From: Nocardia higoensis NBRC 100133
GTDB taxonomy: Bacteria > Actinomycetota > Actinomycetes > Mycobacteriales > Mycobacteriaceae
Assembly (NCBI RefSeq): GCF_000308595.1
Contig: NZ_BAGA01000149.1
Span: 1-41,221 of the forward strand
Length of the DNA stretch: 41,221 bases
Direction: 5' to 3'
Positions within the stretch are counted from its first letter, which is position 1. Each line of letters opens with the position of its first letter. Shown here piece after piece: positions 26,417 to 34,007 of this stretch. A program made the translations under genes and the position numbers. Below the pieces are notes generated by a model. That model saw only the letters and a list, made by a program, of their open reading frames with translations, was not told the DNA's origin and ran no database searches.

Positions 26417-26524
26417 ATGAAGATCGTTCTCGCGGCCGGCGTCGTTCTCGCCGTTCTGATCGGGATCACCAAGCTCCGCAAGCGCGAGGAAGCCGACCAC
26501 TGGCACGAGGTCACCGCCCGCTGA
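26417..26524 (+). CDS. DLW-39-type small membrane protein
   Basis: 35 residues: MKIVLAAGVVLAVLIGITKL then RKREEADHWHEVTAR. One N-terminal membrane helix and a charged tail whose DHW aligns with the DLW motif of the actinobacterial DLW-39 family; genes of that family lie beside tRNA genes downstream of gyrA. Function unknown. No RBS, but a -10 sits 7 nt upstream, which suggests a leaderless message. Located between the two tRNAs. Confidence 0.8.
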   Translation: MKIVLAAGVVLAVLIGITKLRKREEADHWHEVTAR

Positions 26525-26552
26525 GTGCGGCGGCACCGAATTCCGGTGACTC

Positions 26553-26625
26553 GGGGCCTTAGCTCAATTGGCAGAGCACTGCCTTTGCAAGGCAGGGGTT
26601 AGGGGTTCGATTCCCCTAGGCTCCA
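26553..26625 (+). tRNA. alaT: tRNA-Ala (TGC anticodon)
   Basis: 73 nt without encoded CCA. The acceptor is GGGGCCT/AGGCTCC (one G-T pair), discriminator A. The anticodon arm is CTGCC-TTTGCAA-GGCAG (anticodon TGC), and the T arm is AGGGG-TTCGATT-CCCCT. Confidence 0.97.
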
Positions 26626-26630
26626 CTCCG

Positions 26631-26664
26631 ACGCTCCCTACCTGATACGGGTAGGGAGCGTTCT
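26631..26664 (+). terminator. terminator after tRNA-Ala
   Basis: A 12-bp perfect stem (26631-26642 with 26650-26661) with a 7-nt loop, followed by TCT. Confidence 0.8.
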
Positions 26665-26700
26665 GCATTCCGGGCGCACACGGGTTCGCCGGTCGTGGGT

Positions 26701-26706
26701 TAGCGT
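26701..26706 (+). promoter_or_regulatory. -10 element of the acyl-CoA dehydrogenase-like gene
   Basis: TAGCGT lies 6 bases before ATG 26713, the leaderless arrangement. No -35 consensus. Confidence 0.4.
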
Positions 26707-26712
26707 GCAGAA

Positions 26713-27627
26713 ATGAGCACAGTGTTCGACTATCTGCTGACCGAGGCGCCGGGCGGTCCGATGGCCTCGATGAACGTGGCCTGGGAGCGGTATCGGGCAG
26801 CGGCGCAGCGGTTTCCGGTCCCGGTGGACGCGGCCGTGGCGGGCGGGTTCGCCGCGGATCGGCTCGGTTACGCCTTTCTGGCCGGATATCAGGCGGCGAT
26901 CGCCGCGCTGCTCCCGGAGACGGCCGGGGAGCGGGCGTACGCGCTGGCGGCGACGGAGGAGGGCGGGGGACACCCGGCGGCGATCCGGACCGCGCTGAGC
27001 GAGCGTGACGGCGGGTGGACCGTACGGGGCACGAAGACTTTCACGACGCTGGCCGGACTGGCCGATCGGCTGGTGGTGATCGCGAGCCGGGGCGCGGGGG
27101 AGGACGGACGCAACCGGCTGGCGGCCGTGCTGGTGGACGTCACGGGTCCGGAGGTGACGGTGACCGACCGGCCCGCGCTGGCGTTCGCACCCGAGATCCC
27201 GCACGCCGTGGTCACTTTCGAGGACGCGCCGGCGACCCCGCTGCCCGGTGACGGCTACACCGAGGTGCTCAAGCCGTTCCGCACGATCGAGGACATCCAC
27301 GTGACCGCCGCGGCCCTGGGCTGGCTGGTGCGGGTCGGCAGGCAGGCGGACTGGCCGCAGCCGGTGCTGCAGCGGCTGTTCGGGATGGTCGCGGCGCTGC
27401 GCGGGCTGGCGAGTTGCCCGGCCTCCTCGGCGGGCGTGCACGTCGGCCTCGGCGGGGTCTTCGATGATGTCGGGCGGCTGTTCGGGGAGATCGAACCGCT
27501 CTGGGCACAGGTCGACGGGCCGACACGGGCGCGCTGGGAACGGGATCGGCCACTGCTCGGTGTCGCGGGGCGGGTACGGGAACAGCGACTGGCAACCGCC
27601 TGGCGAGCGGCCGGCGCCGTGGACTGA
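26713..27627 (+). CDS. acyl-CoA dehydrogenase-like flavoprotein, short
   Basis: 304 residues. The central beta-domain of acyl-CoA dehydrogenases is visible (TEEGGGHPAAIRTALSERDGGWTVRGTKTFTTLAGLADRLVVIA), including the WxxxGxKxxxT motif that contacts FAD. The N-terminal helical part is only about 85 residues and the C-terminal helical part about 125, so the protein is shorter than the usual 380-400. The typical C-terminal catalytic Glu region is not evident. It may be a divergent acyl-CoA dehydrogenase or a non-catalytic relative. ATG 26713 follows a -10-like TAGCGT (leaderless). It has no neighbour of related function. Confidence 0.75.
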   Translation: MSTVFDYLLTEAPGGPMASMNVAWERYRAAAQRFPVPVDAAVAGGFAADRLGYAFLAGYQAAIAALLPETAGERAYALAATEEGGGHPAAIRTALSERDGGWTVRGTKTFTTLAGLADRLVVIASRGAGEDGRNRLAAVLVDVTGPEVTVTDRPALAFAPEIPHAVVTFEDAPATPLPGDGYTEVLKPFRTIEDIHVTAAALGWLVRVGRQADWPQPVLQRLFGMVAALRGLASCPASSAGVHVGLGGVFDDVGRLFGEIEPLWAQVDGPTRARWERDRPLLGVAGRVREQRLATAWRAAGAVD

Positions 27628-27657
27628 ACGGGCCGCTGGACCGACTCCGGACATGGA

Positions 27658-27725
27658 GCGGGCCTCGGCGAAGGGGGGGAGTTAGCCGAGGCCCGCGTAA
27701 GGTCGGCCCGGGGGGAGGGGCCGAC
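27658..27725 (+). terminator. tandem hairpins with G-rich loops
   Basis: Hairpin 1 has a 12-bp perfect stem (27658-27669 with 27685-27696) and a purine loop with a G-run. Hairpin 2 has 8 bp (27702-27709 with 27718-27725) and an almost pure G loop. No U-tract. Probably ends the upstream gene; a structured RNA is possible. Confidence 0.5.
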
Positions 27726-27966
27726 GCCAACGATCCTACGCGATAACCGGCCGATTGTGTGCGCGCCACGAGTTTGATTTCGCCGACATTCTTCGATCGG
27801 CCGCCGGAGTGCCGAAGCCGACCTTCCGGTCCGCTGTCTGCGCTGCCGTCGGAGCGGGGCCGGGCCGAGAGGTCGTGGCATTCGCCCGGTTACGCCGGAT
27901 TCCGGCCGCTCATCGCGAACCGCCCGGGCGGGGTGAGCCGATCCGGGATATCCGGCACGGCAGAAA

Positions 27967-27989
27967 GTGTCGTACCCCTCTGCCACGAT
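27967..27989 (+). promoter_or_regulatory. possible PafBC/RecA-independent damage-type promoter
   Basis: GTGTCGTAC, 8 bases, CACGAT resembles the TTGTCRGTG-N8-TAnnnT promoters of DNA-damage genes in mycobacteria. It deviates at the first base, in the last three bases of the first block and at the first base of the -10. It lies ~170 bp before the ABC transporter. Confidence 0.3.
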
Positions 27990-28161
27990 GGCGCGATGGT
28001 GATCGGGAGTCGGGGGAGTTCACGGTGACGAGATCCGAGGGGGCGCGCGGCCGGCGTCGAAATGGGCTGCGGTTCCGGGGTGGTGGGGACATACTGGCAC
28101 CGGCTCACCGCGGGCGCCGACCGGAACGGCGCAGCGAGCAATCGTCTACGGCAGGAGAATC

Positions 28162-29154
28162 ATGCCCGACGCAATCATCGCCGAGGGGCTCGTCAAGCGT
28201 TACGGTCGTCTGGTCGCCCTCGACGGCCTGGACCTCACGGTGCCGGAGGGCACCGTGACCGCATTGCTCGGGCCCAACGGCTCGGGTAAGACCACCACCG
28301 TCCGGGTGCTCACCACCCTGCTCGTACCCGATGCGGGCCGCGCCACCGTCGCGGGTATCGACGTGCTGCGCAACCCGCAGGCCCTGCGTTCCCGGATCGG
28401 CGCCTCCGGGCAGTACTCGGCGGTGGACGAATACCTCACCGGCTTCGAGAACCTGGAGATGGTGGGGCGGCTCTACCACCTGGGCGTCAAGCGCAGCAAG
28501 GAGCGGGCACGCGAACTGCTGGAGCGGTTCCGGCTCAGCGACGCCGCCGATCGCCCGGTACGCGGCTACTCCGGCGGCATGCGGCGCAGGCTCGATCTCG
28601 CCGGCGCCCTGGTGGCCAACCCGCCGGTGCTGTTCCTCGACGAACCGACCACCGGCCTGGATCCGCGGGCGCGGCTGGATCTGTGGGATGTCATCGAGGA
28701 ACTGGTCGCGGGCGGCACCACGCTGCTGTTGACGACGCAGTACATGGACGAAGCCGATCGGCTCGCCGACGCCATCGCGGTGATCGACCACGGCAGGGTC
28801 ATCGCCCGCGGTACCGCCGACGAACTCAAGTCCCTGGTCGGCGGCGACCGGATCGAACTCACCGTCGACTCCGCGGCCGCCCTGCCCACGGCCGAGCGCG
28901 TGCTGAAACCGCTGGCGGACGGCGATATCCATCTAGAGCCGGGATTGCGGCGCGTCATCGTGCCGGTGGGCAACGGCTCCCAGACCCTGGTCGACGCCAT
29001 CGGTCTGCTCGGTGGCGCGGGCGTGCAGATCCACGACGTCGGCCTGCGCAGACCCTCGCTCGACGACGTGTTCCTCACCCTCACCGGCCACGAGGCCGAA
29101 CAACGATCGTCCACCACAGACAGCGTCGATGCCACGGAAGGGGCCACCCCATGA
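28162..29154 (+). CDS. ABC transporter ATPase, DrrA-type drug exporter
   Basis: 330 residues. Walker A GPNGSGKTT lies at about 37-45, the signature is YSGGMRRRLDLAGAL, Walker B is VLFLDEPTTGLDPRARLDLW, and the switch His position reads TTQYMDEADRLAD (Q in place of H), as in the DrrA class. The ~90-residue C-terminal domain is typical of daunorubicin-resistance-type ATPases. It powers the permease encoded immediately downstream; the stop overlaps the permease start (ATGA). The substrate cannot be told. ATG 28162 has GGAGAA upstream. Confidence 0.95.
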   Translation: MPDAIIAEGLVKRYGRLVALDGLDLTVPEGTVTALLGPNGSGKTTTVRVLTTLLVPDAGRATVAGIDVLRNPQALRSRIGASGQYSAVDEYLTGFENLEMVGRLYHLGVKRSKERARELLERFRLSDAADRPVRGYSGGMRRRLDLAGALVANPPVLFLDEPTTGLDPRARLDLWDVIEELVAGGTTLLLTTQYMDEADRLADAIAVIDHGRVIARGTADELKSLVGGDRIELTVDSAAALPTAERVLKPLADGDIHLEPGLRRVIVPVGNGSQTLVDAIGLLGGAGVQIHDVGLRRPSLDDVFLTLTGHEAEQRSSTTDSVDATEGATP

Positions 29155-30008
29155 CCTCGGCACCCACGACCTTCGACACCGCATCCGAGTCCGGCCTCGC
29201 GAGCAGGCTCGCCATGGTCGTCGCCGACAGCATCACGGTCACCAAGCGCAATGTCATCAAGATCAAGCGCGTACCCGATGTGCTGATCTTCTCGACGCTC
29301 GCACCGATCATGTTCGTGCTGCTGTTCGCCTATGTGTTCGGCACCGCGATCCAGGTGCCCGGTCTCGAGGGTGGTTACCGCGAATTCCTGATCGCGGGCA
29401 TCTTCGCCCAGACCGTCGTCTTCGGTTCCTCCTTCACCGGCGCCAGCCTGGCCGAGGACATGCAGAAGGGCATCATCGACCGGTTCCGCTCGCTGCCGAT
29501 GGCGCCGGTGGCGATGCTGATCGGCCGGACCGTCAGCGATGTGGTGATCAACATCGTGAGCTTGACGGTGATGTCGATCACCGGTCTGCTGGTGGGCTGG
29601 CGCATCCGCGGGTCGTTCGTGGATGCGGTGCTCGCCTACCTGCTGCTGTTGCTGTTCGCCTACGCGCTGTCCTGGATCATGGCCGTGGTCGGCATGCTGG
29701 TCCACTCGCCGGAGGTGTTCAACAACGCCAGCTTCATGGTGGTGTTCCCGCTGACCTTCCTGGCCAACACCTTCGTCCCGATCGAGGATCTGCCCGCGGT
29801 GCTGAAGGTGTTCGCGGAGTGGAACCCGGTCTCGGCGGTGGTGGCGGCGACCCGTGAGCTGTTCGGTAACACCGGCGGACTCACACCGCAATCCGATGCC
29901 TGGTCGATGCAGCATCCGGTGGCGACCACGCTGATCTGGGTGGTCGTGATCCTGGCGGTGTTCGTGCCGCTGGCGCTGCGGCAGTACAAGCGGACCGTCA
30001 GCCGCTGA
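29151..30008 (+). CDS. ABC-2 type permease, DrrB-type
   Basis: 285 residues with six predicted membrane helices (for example DVLIFSTLAPIMFVLLFAYVFG, FLIAGIFAQTVVFGSSFTGASLAEDM, TLIWVVVILAVFVPLAL). The ABC-2 motif region MQKGIIDRFRSLPMAPVAMLIGRTVSDV and NTFVPIEDLPAVLKVFAEWNPVSAVV match the DrrB family. It pairs with the ATPase upstream to export a lipophilic compound or lipid. Overlapping ATGA start. Confidence 0.95.
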   Translation: MTSAPTTFDTASESGLASRLAMVVADSITVTKRNVIKIKRVPDVLIFSTLAPIMFVLLFAYVFGTAIQVPGLEGGYREFLIAGIFAQTVVFGSSFTGASLAEDMQKGIIDRFRSLPMAPVAMLIGRTVSDVVINIVSLTVMSITGLLVGWRIRGSFVDAVLAYLLLLLFAYALSWIMAVVGMLVHSPEVFNNASFMVVFPLTFLANTFVPIEDLPAVLKVFAEWNPVSAVVAATRELFGNTGGLTPQSDAWSMQHPVATTLIWVVVILAVFVPLALRQYKRTVSR

Positions 30009-30014
30009 GGCGGC

Positions 30015-30233
30015 TCAGTGCGCGTCGGCTCCGGTCTGCGGAGCCGACGGCGAGCCGTTGGTCGACGCCACGTCGCGGGTGTGGCCGATGCGCGGCGGCT
30101 CCGGGGCCGGTTCCGGAGGCAGCGGTCGCTTGCTGCGCACGATCCAGGCCGCGCCGCCCGCCGCGCCGAGCAGAGCCGCGGCGATGAGCCGGTTACGGGA
30201 ATTCGGGGAGAGGAACGAGGGCCTCGAGGTCAT
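30015..30233 (-). CDS. hypothetical small membrane protein
   Basis: 72 residues with one N-terminal membrane helix (NRLIAAALLGAAGGAAWIV) and a Pro-rich tail (RPLPPEPAPEPPRIGHT). No family recognised. Convergent with the permease, 6 bp from its stop. ATG 30233 has only a weak GAGAG upstream; a form starting at 30251 is also possible. Confidence 0.5.
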   Translation of the reverse strand: MTSRPSFLSPNSRNRLIAAALLGAAGGAAWIVRSKRPLPPEPAPEPPRIGHTRDVASTNGSPSAPQTGADAH

Positions 30234-30328
30234 CGGACCACTCTCGCACAACGCGGCACGGGATGCAGAAACTCCTGGTCACTGCCGGTGCCAGGGTCGG
30301 CCGCCGTCGGCGGGTGTCCGAATTTGAT

Positions 30329-30334
30329 TAGCAT
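30329..30334 (+). promoter_or_regulatory. -10 element of the rhomboid gene
   Basis: TAGCAT lies 6 bases before GTG 30341 and 9 before ATG 30344. Suggests a leaderless message. Confidence 0.4.
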
Positions 30335-30340
30335 TGCCGG

Positions 30341-31213
30341 GTGATGAACGCTCGCCCGCACGCGCCCACCTGCGTCCGACACCCCGATCGTGCGACCGGT
30401 CTGTCGTGCACGCGTTGCGGGCGACCGGCCTGTCCGGAGTGCCTGCGGCCCGCGGCTGTGGGCCAGCACTGCGTCGACTGCGTGCGTGCGGGCCAGTCGC
30501 AGGTGCGTCCGGTACGCACGGTGGCGGGCGCCCCGGTCGCCCGGATGACGAAGCCGTATGTGACCTATGGCCTGATCGCGGTGAACCTGCTGTTCTATGC
30601 CGCCACGGTGTTGCAGTCGGGCAGCCTGATGGAGAACTATCGCTCCTCGCTGTTCCTGCGGCTGGCGCTGATCCCTTCCCTGGTCGCCGATGGGGAGTGG
30701 ATCCGGCTGATCGGCGCGGGCTTCCTGCACTGGGGGCCGCTGCATCTGGCACTCAACATGTTCGCCCTCTATGTCATCGGCATCCAGATCGAGCCGGTGC
30801 TCGGCCGGTGGCGGATGCTCGCGCTCTACCTGGTCTCGCTGCTCGGCGGCTCGGCGGCGGGCATGCTGCTGGAGGCGCCGAACTCGATCGGGGCGGGCGC
30901 GTCCGGCGCGGTCTACGGCTTGTTCGGCGTGATCGCGGTGGTGATGTTCCGGCTGCGGGCCAATCCCACCCAGATTCTGGTCGTTATCGGCATCAACGTG
31001 TTCCTCAGCCTGAGCCTGCCGGGGATCTCGCTGTGGGTGCATCTCGGCGGCTTGGTCGCGGGCACGCTGGCCACGCTCGGACTGCTGTTCCTGCCGGAAT
31101 GGCTGCGGGTCCGCGACGCCGCGACCGCTCGGCGGGTGGGCTGGGCTTCGATCGCCGCGGTCGCGCTCGCCTCGGTCGTCGTCACCGTGGTGGCGGTGGT
31201 CCTGCTCGGCTGA
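30341..31213 (+). CDS. rhomboid-family intramembrane serine protease with N-terminal zinc-binding domain
   Basis: 290 residues. The N-terminal ~50 residues have a B-box-like set of Cys/His (Cys11, His14, Cys23, Cys26, Cys31, Cys34, His43, Cys44, Cys47). A six-helix rhomboid domain follows, with the HLALNM motif (His135/Asn139), the nucleophile Ser188 in GAGASGAVYG and the base His234 in WVHLGG. It should cleave transmembrane substrates; these are unknown. GTG 30341 or ATG 30344 with a -10 close upstream. It sits where mycobacteria carry ppiA, which is not seen here. Confidence 0.93.
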   Translation: MMNARPHAPTCVRHPDRATGLSCTRCGRPACPECLRPAAVGQHCVDCVRAGQSQVRPVRTVAGAPVARMTKPYVTYGLIAVNLLFYAATVLQSGSLMENYRSSLFLRLALIPSLVADGEWIRLIGAGFLHWGPLHLALNMFALYVIGIQIEPVLGRWRMLALYLVSLLGGSAAGMLLEAPNSIGAGASGAVYGLFGVIAVVMFRLRANPTQILVVIGINVFLSLSLPGISLWVHLGGLVAGTLATLGLLFLPEWLRVRDAATARRVGWASIAAVALASVVVTVVAVVLLG

Positions 31214-31251
31214 TCGGGTGTGCGGTATCGCACGCGGAAGGCGAAACGCGG

Positions 31252-31267
31252 TGATTCACGTGAAACG
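31252..31267. other. parS-like site downstream of the rhomboid gene
   Basis: The core GATTCACGTGAAAC (31253-31266) has one mismatch from the 14-bp core. It lies between convergent rhomboid and PH-domain genes. Confidence 0.6.
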
Positions 31268-31287
31268 TCGCCTGCCCGGTCAGCTGT

Positions 31288-31779
31288 TCAGTCTGTGCGC
31301 AGCACGGCGAGACGATGCACGACCAGCGCGTCGAAGACGTCTTCCGGGTTGGTCCCGAGATCCCATCGGCCGAAGATCAGCAATCTGTCGCCGTCGCCGT
31401 GGCGCACGTCGATCTCGAGCATCGGGGTGCGACGCCCGAGCCGGCGGTAGCTCACGATGCGAGCGCGGATCAGCTCGTCCGGGCGGTATTCGGTGGGACC
31501 GAGCAGGCCGCGCACGATGAGGCGGGGCTCGGCGCCGGGGCGCACCTCCAGGCGGGGGCGTTGCCGGACGCCGAGCACGGCGAGTCCGATCAGGCCGGCC
31601 GCGGCCACGCCGACGATCAGCGTGCTCGGCGCGTCACCGGCGAAGAAGGCGGCGATCGCCAGCGCCACACCGCCGAGACCGACGGCCACAAGGGCCGGGG
31701 TGGGAGTGGACCAGGTGAGTCGGGACGGCGATTCCGGGGGCGTCGATTCCGGGTTCACGTGGCGCTGTCCCCAATCCAT
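31288..31779 (-). CDS. PH-domain membrane protein (Rv0010c-like)
   Basis: About 163 residues with two membrane helices (PALVAVGLGGVALAIAAFFAG and STLIVGVAAAGLIGLAVLGV), then a PH-like domain (RLEVRPGAEPRLIVRGLLGPTEYRPDELIRARIVSYRRLGRRTPMLEIDV). It corresponds to Rv0010c beside crgA. Function unknown. The start is uncertain: GTG 31806 overlaps DnaA boxes, ATG 31779 has little RBS, and GTG 31758 has GGGGA 9 nt upstream. Confidence 0.8.
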   Translation of the reverse strand: MDWGQRHVNPESTPPESPSRLTWSTPTPALVAVGLGGVALAIAAFFAGDAPSTLIVGVAAAGLIGLAVLGVRQRPRLEVRPGAEPRLIVRGLLGPTEYRPDELIRARIVSYRRLGRRTPMLEIDVRHGDGDRLLIFGRWDLGTNPEDVFDALVVHRLAVLRTD

Positions 31780-31786
31780 CCTCGAG

Positions 31787-31807
31787 TTGTCCACAGGCTC
31801 ATCCACA
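31787..31807. other. paired DnaA boxes beside the PH-domain gene
   Basis: TTGTCCACA (31787-31795) and TCATCCACA (31799-31807), same orientation, 12 bp start to start, with CTCGAG just before. Located in the 5' region of the PH-domain gene, 16 kb from oriC. Confidence 0.55.
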
Positions 31808-31863
31808 GGGTGTGAATGAATGACACAGGTGTAATCCAGGAACCTGAGGCGGCTGCGCGCAGG

Positions 31864-32127
31864 TCAGCGCCACCGCATGGTCATGATCAACCCGATGACC
31901 ATGAGGCCGAAGCCGATCAGGAAGTTCCACGCGTTCAGATCGTTCATCCAGCTGATCTGCTCGGCGGCCAGGTAGTACACCAGCAGCCAGAGCAGCCCGG
32001 CCAGCATGAAACCGAGCATGATCGCGACGTACCAGACCGGTGACGGCCCCGCCTTGACCTTGACCGGGGTGCGGCTGGCAGGATTGATCGCGTAATCGGC
32101 CTTCTTGCGGACCTTCGACTTCGGCAT
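31864..32127 (-). CDS. crgA: cell-division protein CrgA
   Basis: 87 residues. MPKSKVRKKADYAINPASR at the N-terminus is characteristic, followed by two membrane helices (VWYVAIMLGFMLAGLLWLLVYYLAA and NFLIGFGLMVIGLIMTM). In mycobacteria CrgA joins the septal machinery, contacting FtsZ, FtsQ and penicillin-binding proteins. ATG 32127 with GAGGAT upstream is chosen; an upstream in-frame extension to 32193 is not conserved. Divergent from trpG/pabA. Confidence 0.95.
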   Translation of the reverse strand: MPKSKVRKKADYAINPASRTPVKVKAGPSPVWYVAIMLGFMLAGLLWLLVYYLAAEQISWMNDLNAWNFLIGFGLMVIGLIMTMRWR

Positions 32128-32209
32128 GACATCCTCGGCATCGGGACTATTTGTCGACGTCCAGGCTATCCCAAGAGGTAATCGATGGGGCACCCCGGCG
32201 AACCTGCAC

Positions 32210-32215
32210 TAATCT
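32210..32215 (+). promoter_or_regulatory. -10 element of trpG/pabA (leaderless type)
   Basis: TAATCT lies 7 bases before ATG 32223, and no Shine-Dalgarno sequence is present. Confidence 0.5.
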
Positions 32216-32222
32216 CGAAGCC

Positions 32223-32867
32223 ATGCGTGTTCTGGTCGTCGACAACTACGACAGCTTCGTGTTCAACCTGGTGCAGTATCTGGGCCAGCTGGGAGCCGAG
32301 GCCGTCGTCTGGCGCAACGACGATGCCCGGCTGGCCGATGCGGAGGCCGTCACCGCCGATTACGACGGCATTCTCATCAGCCCCGGCCCCGGCACCCCGG
32401 ACCGCGCGGGCGCCAGTATCGACCTGGTGCGAGCCTGTGCGAAGAACGCCACTCCGCTGCTGGGCGTGTGCCTCGGGCACCAGGCCATCGGTGCGGCGTT
32501 CGGTGCCACCGTCACCCGCGCGCCCGAACTCCTGCACGGTAAGACCAGCGAGGTCTTCCACATCGGCGCGGGCGTGCTGGCCGGGCTGCCCGACCCCTTC
32601 ACCGCGACCCGGTACCACTCGCTGACCGTGCTCGAGGACACCATGCCCCCCGAGCTCGAGGTGCTGGGGCGCACCGCATCGGGTCTGGTCATGGCCATGC
32701 GCCATCACGAGCTGCCGATCCACGGCGTGCAGTTCCATCCCGAGTCGGTGCTCACCCAGGGCGGGCACCGGATGCTGGCGAACTGGCTGGGCGTGTGCGG
32801 CGAACGCCCGGCCGAGGGGCTGGTGGAGCGGCTGGAGGCGGAGGTCGCGTCGCTGGTGCTGCGGTGA
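32223..32867 (+). CDS. pabA: class I glutamine amidotransferase (TrpG/PabA)
   Basis: 214 residues. It supplies ammonia from glutamine to anthranilate or aminodeoxychorismate synthase. Cys83 in GVCLGHQAIG and the His/Glu pair in HGVQFHPESVL are the catalytic triad; the N-terminus VLVVDNYDSFVFN is typical. Mycobacterial databases call the gene trpG (Rv0013), but no trpE or pabB lies next to it, so the pathway is open; it may serve folate, tryptophan or both. ATG 32223. The stop overlaps the next gene by GTGA. Confidence 0.93.
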   Translation: MRVLVVDNYDSFVFNLVQYLGQLGAEAVVWRNDDARLADAEAVTADYDGILISPGPGTPDRAGASIDLVRACAKNATPLLGVCLGHQAIGAAFGATVTRAPELLHGKTSEVFHIGAGVLAGLPDPFTATRYHSLTVLEDTMPPELEVLGRTASGLVMAMRHHELPIHGVQFHPESVLTQGGHRMLANWLGVCGERPAEGLVERLEAEVASLVLR

Positions 32868-33991
32868 GTCCCGGGGCCAGGCCCTACGTGCTGCTCTCGG
32901 CGGCGATGAGCCTGGACGGTTACCTCGACGACGACAGCCCGCACCGCCTGCTGCTCTCCGACGCCGCGGACTTCGATCGCGTCGATCAGGTACGCGCGGA
33001 ATCCGATGCGATCATGGTCGGCGCCCAGACGCTGCGCGCGGACAACCCGCGCCTGCTGGTGGCCGACGAGTCCCGCAGGCGCGCTCGGATCGCGTCGGGC
33101 AAGCCGGAGTTCCCGGTGAAGGTCACTGTCACCGACAGCGGCAGACTGGATCCCTCGCTGAGGGTGTGGCGCGACGGCGGCGACAAGCTCGTCTACACCA
33201 CCGAGGCGGGAGCCGCAGCGCTCAGTGATTCGTTGGCGGGTCTGGCCGAGGTATGTGTGCTCGGGCCGCGGGTCGACCTCGGCGCGGTGCTCGACGATCT
33301 GGGCGCGCGCGGCATCGAGAGGTTGATGGTCGAGGGCGGCACCAGGATGCACACCGCCTTCCTGGCCGGCGATCTCGCCGACGAATTGCGGCTGGCCGTC
33401 GCGCCGCTGTTGGTCGGCGCGCCGGGCGGGCCGCGATTCGTCGAACCGGCCGTGTTCCCCGGACGCAGGCTGACACTGGCCGATGTGAGCACGGCCGGCG
33501 ACATGGCCGTGCTGCGGTACCTGCTGCGCACGGAATCCATCGCCGACCGGGATCGGCGGTTCCTTCTTCGGGCGATCGAACTCGCGCGCGCCTGCCCGCC
33601 CAGTCCGACGGCGTTCTCGGTCGGCGCGGTGATCGTCGCCGGCGGGGCCGAGATCGCCACCGGATACTCGCGCGAGTCCGACGAGAAGGTGCATGCCGAG
33701 GAATCGGCGCTGAACAAGCTCGATCCCGACGACCCGCGCCTGGCGGGGGCCACCATCTACAGCACGCTGGAGCCGTGCTCCCGGCGCGCCACCGCCACCA
33801 GACCGCCGTGCACCGACCGCATCCTGGCCGCGGGCATCGCGCGCGTGGTCATCGCCTGGCGCGAGCCCGCGACGTTCGTCGACAACTGTGTGGGCGTGGA
33901 GAAACTCCGGGACCACGGCGTGGAGGTCGTGGAGATCCCCGAGCTGGCCGACGCGGCGATGGCGATGAACCGCCACCTCGACCTGGGCTGA
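32864..33991 (+). CDS. RibD-like fusion with reversed domains: reductase then deaminase
   Basis: 375 residues. The first ~225 match RibD_C/DHFR-like reductases (YVLLSAAMSLDGYLDD, AIMVGAQTLRADNPRLLV, RLMVEGGTRMHTAFL). The last ~140 match the cytidine/RibD-type deaminase with a zinc site (HAEESAL and PCSRRATATRPPC). Classical RibD has deaminase first. GTG 32864 overlaps the pabA TGA, so translation is coupled. Actinobacterial RibD_C-only proteins can reduce folate-like substrates; whether this one is in riboflavin or folate metabolism is inference. No recognisable RBS beyond the coupling. Confidence 0.85.
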   Translation: MSPGARPYVLLSAAMSLDGYLDDDSPHRLLLSDAADFDRVDQVRAESDAIMVGAQTLRADNPRLLVADESRRRARIASGKPEFPVKVTVTDSGRLDPSLRVWRDGGDKLVYTTEAGAAALSDSLAGLAEVCVLGPRVDLGAVLDDLGARGIERLMVEGGTRMHTAFLAGDLADELRLAVAPLLVGAPGGPRFVEPAVFPGRRLTLADVSTAGDMAVLRYLLRTESIADRDRRFLLRAIELARACPPSPTAFSVGAVIVAGGAEIATGYSRESDEKVHAEESALNKLDPDDPRLAGATIYSTLEPCSRRATATRPPCTDRILAAGIARVVIAWREPATFVDNCVGVEKLRDHGVEVVEIPELADAAMAMNRHLDLG

Positions 33992-34007
33992 ACTGCTCGG
34001 CCGCGGG

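Larger units (their letters stand above)
27628..28161 (+). other. intergenic region before the ABC exporter
   Basis: 534 bp without a convincing gene; open frames on both strands lack domains and RBS. It begins with two tandem hairpins with G-rich loops (27658-27725). It also holds a possible damage-type promoter (27967-27989), and ends with the exporter RBS (GGAGAA). The first 150 bases resemble a transcription end, the last 200 a promoter region. Confidence 0.5.
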
